From an uncultured Marinicella sp. (GTDB lineage: Bacteria > Pseudomonadota > Gammaproteobacteria > Xanthomonadales > Marinicellaceae): 8,233 nucleotides of DNA. Of this stretch, positions 1 through 6,213 are shown piece after piece. A program made the position numbers and the translations under genes. The notes under the pieces were generated by a model, which saw only the letters and a list, made by a program, of their open reading frames with translations, had not been told where the DNA came from and did no database searches. The number at the start of each line of letters is the position of its first letter. Position 1 is the first letter of the stretch. Location: NCBI GenBank assembly GCA_938008005.1, contig CALLLZ010000352.1:1-8233 (forward strand). The letters run 5' to 3'.

Positions 1-381
1 CATCATGCCACGAATACAAGCTTTACTCATTTTATAAATAGACGACAGGTTGGTATTGATCACCTGATCCCAATCATCAACACTCATGCGCATCAACAAT
101 TTATCATTGGTGATCCCTGCATTATTAACCAACACTGTGGGTAATCCTACATTATTTTTCATGTGATCAAGTACTGCATCGATGCTGTCTTGGTCAGCCA
201 CATTCAACACTTGGCCAGAACCACCTGAAGGTGCCAAGAATTTGTTAATAGCTTGAGCGCCACCATCAGATGTGGCAGTCCCAATCACTACTGCTCCTGC
301 AGTTGCCAGGGTTTGTGCAATGGCTTTTCCAATACCTCTACTAGCTCCTGTCACCAATACTATTTGCCCATCTAAATTCAT
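1..381 (-). CDS. fabG: 3-oxoacyl-[ACP] reductase FabG, N-terminal part (cut by window edge)
   Basis: FabG is the NADPH-dependent beta-ketoacyl-ACP reductase of cytosolic type II fatty-acid synthesis and a short-chain dehydrogenase/reductase (SDR). I translated the first 127 codons by hand; they stay open to the window edge. The SDR cofactor motif TGASRGIG lies at residues 11-18, the structural NNAG at 86-89, and the catalytic-tetrad Asn in NTNLSS is N111. The Ser, Tyr and Lys of the tetrad lie beyond the edge. The start at 381 is chosen because GGAG sits 6 nt upstream and the N-terminus (MNLDGQIVLVTGASRG) matches family length. An in-frame ATG at 393 would add four residues but has no ribosome site. 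The gene begins 20 nt after the fabD stop, so it is co-transcribed with it. acpP would be the usual next gene, outside the window. Confidence 0.97.
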   Translation of the reverse strand, partial: MNLDGQIVLVTGASRGIGKAIAQTLATAGAVVIGTATSDGGAQAINKFLAPSGGSGQVLNVADQDSIDAVLDHMKNNVGLPTVLVNNAGITNDKLLMRMSVDDWDQVINTNLSSIYKMSKACIRGMM

Positions 382-401
382 ATTTTGCTCCATAGCAGTT
401 C

Positions 402-1337
402 TTATACTGCGTCAATAAAAGATTTAATACCTTTTTCGTTTAGCATTGGTACCGTCAACATACTGCGATCGAAACGTTTAAATAAACCGGATAAAACTTT
501 TCCAGGTCCACATTCTATGACGGTTTCAACACCTGCTTGTTGTAACGCCTTCATGGTTTGCGTCCACAGTACAGGCGAATACAGCTGCTGTTGTAACAAT
601 GATTTAATTTCACCCTCATCGTCATGCGATTTAACATCGGCGTTGTGCAATACCGGTATGACAGGCTTTTTTAACTTCACTGTTTCCAATATATGAGCCA
701 GTTTTTCTGCAGCAGGACGCATTAATTCACAGTGAGATGGCACACTGACAGCCAAAGGCATGACTTTCTTTGCACCAGCATCAGCACACAATTGGCTTGC
801 CGCAACCACGGCCTTACTTGCACCTGCTATGACGATTTGACCCGGAGAGTTGTAATTTGCGGGGCTGACTGTAGTACCAGTTGACAATTGAGCCTGGTCA
901 CACGCCTGCTCTATCGCATCAGCTTCTAAACCTAATATTGCTGCCATCGATCCGATGCCAACCGGCACCGCTTTTTGCATATATAAACCGCGTTTATGCA
1001 CCAACTCTAAACCTGTTTCAAATGACATTGCACCAGCACAAACCAAAGCCGAATACTCACCCAAAGAATGACCAGCCATCATAACCACGTCAAATTCTTT
1101 TCTGGCTCGCAAAGCACTGAATATACCCACCGAAACAGCAAGCAATGCGGGTTGTGTCCACTGCGTTTGATTGAGCTGTTCAACAGGGCCTTCATTGATC
1201 ATTTTATGCAGATCGATGTTAAGAACTTGATTGGCAATTTGTAAACAATCTGCGATTTCAGCATAGGCAGTTAAACCATCCAACATGCCAACAGATTGTG
1301 ATCCTTGACCTGGAAATACAAAAGCTAGTTTCTTCAT
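402..1337 (-). CDS. fabD: Malonyl-CoA:ACP transacylase FabD
   Basis: FabD moves the malonyl group from malonyl-CoA to the ACP phosphopantetheine arm, supplying the extender unit for fatty-acid synthesis in the cytosol. The 311-residue length is normal for bacterial FabD. Visible motifs are the oxyanion-side FPGQGSQ at residues 8-14, the nucleophile elbow GHSLGEYSA with catalytic S91, the carboxylate-binding R116 in HKRG, and the catalytic H202 in SVPSHCELM. The C-terminal ECGPGKVL stretch is also typical. No key residue is missing. The gene sits between fabH (76 nt upstream) and fabG (20 nt downstream) on the same strand. No Shine-Dalgarno sequence is visible before the ATG; the upstream spacer is very AT-rich. 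The start is fixed by the conserved MKKLAFVFPGQG N-terminus. Confidence 0.98.
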   Translation of the reverse strand: MKKLAFVFPGQGSQSVGMLDGLTAYAEIADCLQIANQVLNIDLHKMINEGPVEQLNQTQWTQPALLAVSVGIFSALRARKEFDVVMMAGHSLGEYSALVCAGAMSFETGLELVHKRGLYMQKAVPVGIGSMAAILGLEADAIEQACDQAQLSTGTTVSPANYNSPGQIVIAGASKAVVAASQLCADAGAKKVMPLAVSVPSHCELMRPAAEKLAHILETVKLKKPVIPVLHNADVKSHDDEGEIKSLLQQQLYSPVLWTQTMKALQQAGVETVIECGPGKVLSGLFKRFDRSMLTVPMLNEKGIKSFIDAV

Positions 1338-1413
1338 AATTTGATAATCTATTTTAGTTAATTTTTTATTTGTTAAGTTATAGTTACTAAGTTACATACA
1401 AATACGTATCAAT
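1338..1413 (-). other. AT-rich fabH-fabD spacer with repeated AGTTA/TAACT
   Basis: This 76-nt spacer has no recognisable ribosome site for fabD. It carries four copies of AGTTA on the plus strand (TAACT on the coding strand), at 1356, 1376, 1382 and 1390. I see no convincing hairpin or sigma-70 promoter. It may be plain low-complexity spacer or a protein-binding or RNA-processing site. Confidence 0.3.
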
Positions 1414-2385
1414 TTAATACTTAATCAAAGCAGAGCCCCAGGTAAACCCTCCACCAAAAGCTTCTAGTAACAACACGTCTCCACGAGCCACTTTACCACT
1501 TCTGATGGCCTCATCTAGAGCCAACCCTACAGAAGCAGCAGATGTATTGCCATGTTTATCAACCGTTACAATAACCTGATCCATACTCATGCTTAATTTT
1601 TTTGCAGTTGCTGCAATAATTCTTAAATTGGCTTGATGCGGAATCAACCAATCAATATCAGTTTTTTTCATGTCATTGAATTCCAAAGTTTCTTGAACGA
1701 TGCGCCCCAATGTCATAACAGCTGTTTTAAATACTTCATTGCCTTTCATGCGAATTTTTAATCCACCGTTGGGCTCATTCTTCAAACCAGTTGATACACC
1801 CACTGTCGCATTAAGCAAATGGTCATTCATTCCATCAGCATGCAAATGGGTTGATAAAATGCCTGGCTCCTCACTGGCTTCTAAGATAATAGCACTTGCA
1901 CCATCACCAAACAAAACACAGGTTTTACGATCAGTCCAATCAACCATACGTGTCAGGGTTTCTGCCCCAATTACCAAGGCTTTTTTATGTTGCCCAGATT
2001 GAATGAATTTATCAGCAACACCCAATGCATAAATTGAACCACTACAAGCAGCATTAACATCCATGGCTGTGATACCTGAACAGCCCAAACCTTTTTGAAT
2101 CAAACAAGCCGTGCTGGGAAACACCAAATCTGGAGTGGTAGTTCCTACCACCAATAAATCAATATCACTTATCGATATTCCGGCTGCTTTTATGGCTTTT
2201 TTTGCAGCAGCTAACCCCAGAGTTGAAGTTGTTTCACCATCAACAGCCACATGTCTTTGCTTGATTCCGGTCCGGCTTTGAATCCATTCATCATTGGTTT
2301 CAACCATTTTTTCTAAATCGGCATTGGTTAAAATCTTTTCAGGTAAATGACTACCAGTTCCGGTGATTTTCGAATAAATTCTCAT
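1414..2385 (-). CDS. fabH: 3-oxoacyl-[ACP] synthase III FabH
   Basis: FabH starts fatty-acid synthesis by condensing acetyl-CoA (or another short acyl-CoA) with malonyl-ACP to give acetoacetyl-ACP. The 323-residue length is typical. The Cys-His-Asn catalytic triad is complete: C114 in VNAACSGS, H250 in LIPHQANLRI and N280 in KHGNTSAAS. The C-terminal EAFGGGFTWG is the usual glycine-rich end of the thiolase fold. The N-terminus (MRIYSKITGTGSHLPEK) fits the family start, so the ATG at 2385 is preferred. This ATG has no good Shine-Dalgarno sequence of its own. The stop of a 10-codon mini-ORF overlaps it as ATGA, which suggests translational coupling (inference). It lies 71 nt downstream of plsX and 76 nt upstream of fabD in the same direction. 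Confidence 0.98.
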   Translation of the reverse strand: MRIYSKITGTGSHLPEKILTNADLEKMVETNDEWIQSRTGIKQRHVAVDGETTSTLGLAAAKKAIKAAGISISDIDLLVVGTTTPDLVFPSTACLIQKGLGCSGITAMDVNAACSGSIYALGVADKFIQSGQHKKALVIGAETLTRMVDWTDRKTCVLFGDGASAIILEASEEPGILSTHLHADGMNDHLLNATVGVSTGLKNEPNGGLKIRMKGNEVFKTAVMTLGRIVQETLEFNDMKKTDIDWLIPHQANLRIIAATAKKLSMSMDQVIVTVDKHGNTSAASVGLALDEAIRSGKVARGDVLLLEAFGGGFTWGSALIKY

Positions 2386-2414
2386 GCTCTATATTGCCCC
2401 ACACTGTTTTTCAT
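2382..2414 (-). CDS. Candidate 10-residue leader ORF overlapping the fabH start
   Basis: On the coding strand an ATG at 2414 opens a 10-codon frame (MKNSVGQYRA) whose TGA overlaps the fabH ATG as ATGA. AAGGG lies 5 nt before this ATG, a better ribosome site than anything before fabH itself. It is not in frame with fabH, so it is not an N-terminal extension. I infer a leader peptide or a ribosome-delivery ORF for fabH. An ORF this short can occur by chance, so confidence is modest. Confidence 0.35.
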   Translation of the reverse strand: MKNSVGQYRA

Positions 2415-2456
2415 TGTTTCCCTTTTCTTGACTCATAAATGTTATGTTTGACTGTA

Positions 2457-3416
2457 TTAACTGTTGATTTTTTGAGTATAATCTGCGGTTCTGATCAAAG
2501 CATGATAAAAATCCGTTTCATCACTATTCCCGTGCGCTTTAACAACCAAAGCATCCAAACCAAGCAGTAAGGCCCCATTATATTGAGCAGGATTAAAATT
2601 AACATCATTAAATTGCCAAAATCGACTCGGCAAGATTTTCTGCCACCACTTTAGTTCAGGCTTCTGCTGTAACTGTTGCATCAAACCTTCACAGGCTTTC
2701 AATGCAATATTACCAACAAAGCCATCACAACAAATCACATCTGCATAACCCTTAAATAAATGCGTGCCCTCACAAAAACCCAAATAATTCAATTCAGATT
2801 CTTGCAATAAGCGATCGGCTTGTTGAACAGTGTCATGGCCCTTAATGTGTTCAGTACCCACATTAAGCAACGCCACCTCTGGGTTATCACCACAATTCAG
2901 CAAATGTGGTGCAACTTGTGCACCTATTTCAGCCAACCCATATAAATCACCAGCATTATATTCCAGCATCGCACCCACATCTAATAATAAAGTGGGCTTC
3001 GGAAATCCTGGCAAAACCGTCGCTAAAGCCGGACGTTCAATAGGAGCCAATGACTTCAACCAATACTTTGCAAATGCCACCAGGGCCCCACTATTACCAG
3101 CAGTAAGAACCACATCGGCCTGATCATCAGCTACCGCCTTTACAGCCATTGACAAGCTGCTCAACCTCTTCTTACGCAAAGCTATCAGAGGTGATTCATC
3201 CATTGAGATACTATGTTCAGCAGTGATAATAGTCACATTATTGGGTAAGTTTTGATAATCTCCGTGATTTTTATTAAAGTGGTCCTGATTAACAAATAAC
3301 TTTATAGCAAACTGAGGGTAAGCAGCTTTAAACTTTTTAACTGCCCTTAGGCGACCTAACGGGTCATGGTCACCACCCATCAGATCAATGGCTATAATTG
3401 GCAAATTACTATTCAT
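2457..3416 (-). CDS. plsX: Phosphate acyltransferase PlsX
   Basis: PlsX converts acyl-ACP and phosphate to acyl-phosphate, the donor for PlsY in the first step of phospholipid synthesis. It is a peripheral enzyme at the cytoplasmic face of the membrane. Family motifs in order are IAIDLMGGDHDP at residues 8-19, LTAGNSGALVAF at 104-115, LLLDVGA at 143-149, LLNVGTEHIKGHD at 183-195, CDGFVGNIALKACEG at 230-244 and GLDALVVKAHG at 286-296. At 319 residues it is slightly shorter than the usual 330-350. The MGGDHDP form and the DVGAMLEYN segment are small departures from the common MGGDxGP and GANVD. The start is fixed by the MGGD motif near the N-terminus. There is no clear Shine-Dalgarno sequence. 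It is the first lipid gene after the rpmF terminator, so it needs its own promoter or readthrough. Confidence 0.97.
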   Translation of the reverse strand: MNSNLPIIAIDLMGGDHDPLGRLRAVKKFKAAYPQFAIKLFVNQDHFNKNHGDYQNLPNNVTIITAEHSISMDESPLIALRKKRLSSLSMAVKAVADDQADVVLTAGNSGALVAFAKYWLKSLAPIERPALATVLPGFPKPTLLLDVGAMLEYNAGDLYGLAEIGAQVAPHLLNCGDNPEVALLNVGTEHIKGHDTVQQADRLLQESELNYLGFCEGTHLFKGYADVICCDGFVGNIALKACEGLMQQLQQKPELKWWQKILPSRFWQFNDVNFNPAQYNGALLLGLDALVVKAHGNSDETDFYHALIRTADYTQKINS

Positions 3417-3637
3417 GGATAAAAAGGTATAAATTATGCATTAATATTAAACTAAGATTAATTGGGGTTATTTATATTTCTTTGCTTATTCATATTTATC
3501 AGAACCTCCTCTAGAAAGTCTTGATCCATTCAAAATTTCAGACTTGTCTTTAAAATACCCAGTTGCTCCAACAGCAGAAACTTAAGGAACATCAGGTTGG
3601 CAGCTTTGAAAACCACTGCGCCAATTAAATTTCTTTC
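3417..3637 (-). other. plsX upstream region; no clear gene, short frames with a strong ribosome site
   Basis: No recognisable gene lies here, and it should carry the plsX promoter, but I find no convincing -35/-10 pair. On the coding strand a perfect AGGAGG at 3505-3510 lies 11 nt before an ATG at 3493 opening an 11-codon frame (MNKQRNINNPN, stop 3458-3460). The same frame extends upstream to an ATG at 3529 (23 codons), directly after the TGA (3530-3532) of a 20-codon frame starting at 3592. That frame stays open further back to about 3640. A second frame is open for about 33 codons to a TAA ending at 3484. The overlapping open frames may be a decayed gene, a leader system or a dispersed intergenic repeat. 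None of these is shown. Confidence 0.3.
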
Positions 3638-3675
3638 AAATAATAAAAAATGGGCAAAGCGAACTTTACCCATTT
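3638..3675 (-). terminator. Intrinsic terminator after rpmF
   Basis: On the coding strand, AAATGGG-T-AAAG pairs with CTTT-G-CCCATTT around a TTCG tetraloop (3648-3675). This gives a 12-bp stem with one U-G wobble. A T-rich tract follows (TTTTTTATTATTT, sharing the last stem Ts), as expected for rho-independent termination. It lies about 70 nt past the rpmF stop and 220 nt before plsX. It should end most yceD-rpmF transcripts or act as an attenuator. Confidence 0.88.
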
Positions 3676-3743
3676 ATATTAACTTGGTATGACATCAGAT
3701 AGCAAACTTACCATCCGTAAGCCCAAGATTAAGCGTTCACGTA

Positions 3744-3941
3744 TTAAGAGTCTGCTTCAACTTCTTGCTCGTCAAACTGAATCACTTCTTTACCCCGATA
3801 AAACCCTTCTGGGCTAACGTGATGACGCAAATGTGTTTCACCAGTTTCAGCTTCAATAGATAATGTACTTGCTTTTAATTTGTCATGTCCTCGTCTCATA
3901 CCTCTTCTAGAAGGTGTGACACGGCTTTTTTGTACTGCCAT
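3744..3941 (-). CDS. rpmF: 50S ribosomal protein L32
   Basis: L32 is a small structural protein of the large ribosomal subunit. The 65-residue product opens with the diagnostic MAVQKSRVTPSRRGMRRGHD (residues 1-20). It contains the conserved HHVSPEGFYRGKEVI near residues 40-54 and ends in an acidic tail, slightly longer than the 57-residue E. coli protein. There is no cysteine zinc ribbon, as expected for the proteobacterial form. GGAG lies 7 nt before the ATG, a good ribosome site. It starts 21 nt after the yceD stop, the conserved yceD-rpmF pair in which both products act in large-subunit assembly. Unlike the common rpmF-plsX arrangement, a strong terminator follows. Confidence 0.98.
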   Translation of the reverse strand: MAVQKSRVTPSRRGMRRGHDKLKASTLSIEAETGETHLRHHVSPEGFYRGKEVIQFDEQEVEADS

Positions 3942-3962
3942 TGTGATTCTCCAAAATTACTT

Positions 3963-4484
3963 TTAATTTTTGTTCTTCAACTGCTCTAAAGCAGCAAAAG
4001 GGTTTTGTATTTCTTCAACTTCAGGTTTATTACTTTCCTGACTTGCCAAATATTGACTATTAAGTTCCGCACCAGGTTTAAGTGGAATCGGAGGTATCTT
4101 TAACAAAATCTCGTCCTCGATCAATGTTTTTGGTTCCACTTTCATATCTTCAACCCAAGATGGAGATACTTCTGCCTCTAGCTTTTCTACATCTTCAATC
4201 TCACCGACAAAACCAATAACACTATTGGATTTAAGTGAAAAATTAAATATTTCCAAACTTCTTTGGCATATTAAATCCAACTCCGATTCAATGCGAATAA
4301 TTGCTTCACCTAAAACAGTTTGCGAATGCCTAAATTGAATCTCATATTTCACTAAAGCATCCTTAGATGCAATAAGCTCAGCAGGCATTCGGCTTAAATC
4401 CGAAAGCAATAATTCACCATGCATCTGCCATTCTTTTCTAACAGCTGCGCTTAAATCTAATGATTCTGGTAGTGATTTAGCCAT
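3963..4484 (-). CDS. yceD: YceD/DUF177 family protein, 23S rRNA accumulation
   Basis: This is the DUF177 protein found next to rpmF in many bacteria and needed for normal 23S rRNA accumulation; its molecular action is not settled. The 173 residues match the E. coli YceD length. Conserved parts are the central LDLICQRSLEIF at residues 69-80, the acidic LIEDEILLKIPPIPL near 121-135, and the C-terminal NPFAALEQLK at 161-170. The usual central CxxC-like pair (CQRCG in E. coli) is reduced to CQRS, so a metal-binding or redox role for that pair is unlikely here. The ATG at 4484 is supported because residues 1-20 align with the family N-terminus. No Shine-Dalgarno is visible. The nearer candidate promoter would leave an almost leaderless mRNA. 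Confidence 0.93.
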   Translation of the reverse strand: MAKSLPESLDLSAAVRKEWQMHGELLLSDLSRMPAELIASKDALVKYEIQFRHSQTVLGEAIIRIESELDLICQRSLEIFNFSLKSNSVIGFVGEIEDVEKLEAEVSPSWVEDMKVEPKTLIEDEILLKIPPIPLKPGAELNSQYLASQESNKPEVEEIQNPFAALEQLKNKN

Positions 4485-4493
4485 AACCGGCGG

Positions 4494-4522
4494 ATTCTAC
4501 TGGTTTTAATCAATGATTGCAA
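4494..4522 (-). promoter_or_regulatory. Candidate sigma-70 promoter P1 for yceD-rpmF
   Basis: On the coding strand TTGCAA (4517-4522) is followed after exactly 17 nt by TAGAAT (4494-4499). The predicted +1 is about 3 nt before the yceD ATG, so the transcript would be essentially leaderless. The spacer ends in AAAACCAG, the same letters that precede the candidate -10 of both tRNA-like units. Confidence 0.55.
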
Positions 4523-4551
4523 ACCAAATAATGTGTTTTTACTAGACGTTG

Positions 4552-4580
4552 ATTATAACAATAATTAACGCTCTGTTCAG
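4552..4580 (-). promoter_or_regulatory. Candidate extended -10 promoter P2 for yceD-rpmF
   Basis: The coding strand has TGTTATAAT (4552-4560), a perfect extended -10. A weak -35 (CTGAAC, 4575-4580) lies 17 nt upstream. It would give a leader of about 60 nt. P1 and P2 could both be active. Confidence 0.45.
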
Positions 4581-4637
4581 CATTGATAACAAACTGCTAA
4601 AACTGCTCATTAATTTCATTGGACACCATGGCAATGA

Positions 4638-4666
4638 TTTAAATTTTCAAATGAATTTGTTATGAT
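4638..4666 (+). promoter_or_regulatory. Candidate promoter for the ampD-like gene and tesB
   Basis: TTTAAA (4638-4643) and TATGAT (4661-4666) are spaced 17 nt apart. The predicted start near 4673 gives a leader of about 21 nt before the GTG at 4694. The -35 is weak and the region is AT-rich, so this is tentative. Confidence 0.4.
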
Positions 4667-4693
4667 ATTCAAACTTAAAAAATTGGCGATAAA

Positions 4694-5263
4694 GTGCACA
4701 TTGAAGAGCAAGCCCTGCCCTATGAAGACCTTTTAGATAATCGACCATTGAAACAAGTAGAATTAATGGTTATTCACTGTACAGAACTGCCTGATATCGC
4801 TACTGCCAGAATGTATGGAGAAAAAATTCACTATAACAGTGGCACAGGGAATTCAGGCCATTATTACATCGACAGAGACGGGCCTATCTACCAATGGGTC
4901 AAACCTGAAAAGATTGCCCACCATGTCAAAGGACACAACAAACAATCTATTGGCATTGAAATAATCAACACAGGTCGCTACCCTGAATGGCATCACAGCC
5001 AACATCAACAACCCGACGAAACTTATCCTGATAAACAAATTGACAGTTTGATTGACCTTATCAATCACCTACACCGAACAATTCCCAGCTTAAAACACAT
5101 AGCCGGACATGAAGATTTAGATTCCGAACTGATTACAGCCAGTGATGATATAACTAAAAAGGTACGCAGAAAAATAGATCCAGGCCCCTTATTCCCATGG
5201 CAACACGTCATGAAGAACATCCAATTAATCAACATTGGCAGCATTGCAAAAAAATATGAATGA
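4694..5263 (+). CDS. AmpD-family N-acetylmuramoyl-L-alanine amidase
   Basis: This is a zinc amidase of the amidase_2 fold that cleaves the bond between N-acetylmuramic acid and L-alanine. With no signal peptide it is probably cytoplasmic, acting on anhydro-muropeptides in cell-wall recycling like AmpD. Predicted zinc ligands are H28 (VIHCTE), H139 (AGHEDLD) and D162 (KIDPGPLFPW). E89 in QSIGIEI and K160, two before the Asp ligand, match the AmpD catalytic Glu and Lys. The 22 residues between H139 and D162 are longer than the 9 of enterobacterial AmpD. The GTG at 4694 is preferred: an in-frame stop lies just upstream (4676-4678), and the next ATG (4766) would remove part of the strand carrying H28. 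The ribosome site is weak. Whether it serves in ampC-type signalling cannot be told, so I leave the symbol empty. Confidence 0.9.
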   Translation: MHIEEQALPYEDLLDNRPLKQVELMVIHCTELPDIATARMYGEKIHYNSGTGNSGHYYIDRDGPIYQWVKPEKIAHHVKGHNKQSIGIEIINTGRYPEWHHSQHQQPDETYPDKQIDSLIDLINHLHRTIPSLKHIAGHEDLDSELITASDDITKKVRRKIDPGPLFPWQHVMKNIQLINIGSIAKKYE

Positions 5264-6128
5264 ACTAGAAAAACTACTCAAATACTTTGACCTAGAACAG
5301 ATTGAAGAAAACTTATTTAGAGGACAGTCTTTAGACATTGGCACTGGTCGAATTTTTGGTGGCCAAGCATTATCACAAGCACTCAAAGCTGCTTACTTAA
5401 CCACTGAAGATCATCAAGTACACTCTTTGCATGCCTATTTTTTACGAGAAGGTGATTGTAATAAACCGGTTATTTATCAAGTAGAACGCGCTCGTGATGG
5501 ACGGACATTCAGTAACCGAAGAGTTTCAGCCATTCAAAATGGTAAACCCATTTTAATCCTGGCTTGTTCATTCCAAAAATTCGAAAGTGGCTTAGAACAC
5601 CAAAAAACCATGCCTGATATACCGATGCCAGACCAGTTGACGGAAAAAACCTTTATTCCAGGTGACAAGATAAAAAACCTGTCACCAAGGTTACGCAGAA
5701 CATTAACCACCCAAGGCCCCTTTGAATTCCGATTTATTGATGATGTGGACCCTTTCGACAGTGAAGTCAAACAACCAATCAAACGAATTTGGTTCAAAGC
5801 CAGATACCCATTACAAGGCGACCAGTCCATACACCGCACACTGCTGACATTTGTTTCTGACTATCACCTGGTTTCAACAGCCACTTTACCTCATGGCATT
5901 TCTTACCTAGACCCCAAATTACAATTTGCCAGCCTTGATCATGCCATGTGGTTTCACAGACCTTTTCAAATCGATGATTGGCTGCTTTATGACTGTGACA
6001 GTCCTAGTGCATCAGAGTCACGCGGTTTTGCTACCGGCCATGTCTTCAATATAAAAGGCGAGCTGGTCGCATCAACAGCTCAACAAGGCCTGATGCGTTT
6101 GTGGGATAAACCCAAAGACTCTAAATGA
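5256..6128 (+). CDS. tesB: Acyl-CoA thioesterase II TesB
   Basis: TesB hydrolyses medium and long acyl-CoAs to free fatty acid and CoA in the cytosol, with a double hot-dog fold. The 290-residue product aligns from MNELEKLLKYFDLEQIEENL to the end with the E. coli enzyme (286 residues). Family stretches include GRIFGGQALSQAL at residues 31-43, the N-terminal hot-dog HSLHAYFLREGD at 56-67, RRVSAIQNGKPI at 88-99 and LDHAMWFHRPF at 227-237. The catalytic Asp, Thr/Ser and Gln correspond to D202, S226 (Thr in E. coli) and Q276. The ATG at 5256 is chosen over an in-frame TTG at 5235 because it matches the family N-terminus. It overlaps the amidase stop by 8 nt, and no separate Shine-Dalgarno is seen, which suggests translational coupling. 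Confidence 0.96.
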   Translation: MNELEKLLKYFDLEQIEENLFRGQSLDIGTGRIFGGQALSQALKAAYLTTEDHQVHSLHAYFLREGDCNKPVIYQVERARDGRTFSNRRVSAIQNGKPILILACSFQKFESGLEHQKTMPDIPMPDQLTEKTFIPGDKIKNLSPRLRRTLTTQGPFEFRFIDDVDPFDSEVKQPIKRIWFKARYPLQGDQSIHRTLLTFVSDYHLVSTATLPHGISYLDPKLQFASLDHAMWFHRPFQIDDWLLYDCDSPSASESRGFATGHVFNIKGELVASTAQQGLMRLWDKPKDSK

Positions 6129-6213
6129 TAGTTTTTTCTTAAAATCAAGCTGACAAGAACTAATTTCACTCCAATGAATCAGAAAAGATCAATTGAACTA
6201 TGCAAAAACAACA
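6129..6213. other. Convergent tesB-nhaC spacer, no clear terminator
   Basis: This 85-nt spacer separates two convergent genes. A T-run follows tesB (6131-6137) without a stable hairpin before it. TGCAAA (6201-6206) pairs with TTTGCA (6218-6223), the latter inside the nhaC end, but the stem is only 6 AT-rich pairs. I see no convincing intrinsic terminator. Confidence 0.4.

Noticed and set aside
385..696. A 103-codon plus-strand frame
   Set aside because: It is fully antisense to fabD, which has complete catalytic motifs; no family resemblance.
3541..3600. FadR or FapR-type operator upstream of plsX
   Set aside because: I found no TGGTnnnACCA-like or other recognised operator; the GTTG/CAAC pairing is too short to claim.
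5235..5255. TTG start for tesB, seven residues longer
   Set aside because: The ATG at 5256 matches the family N-terminus, and the TTG has no better ribosome site.
6097..6137. Intrinsic terminator at the end of tesB (TGGG/CCCA hairpin and T-run)
   Set aside because: The stem is only about 4 bp and lies inside the gene, too far from the T-run.
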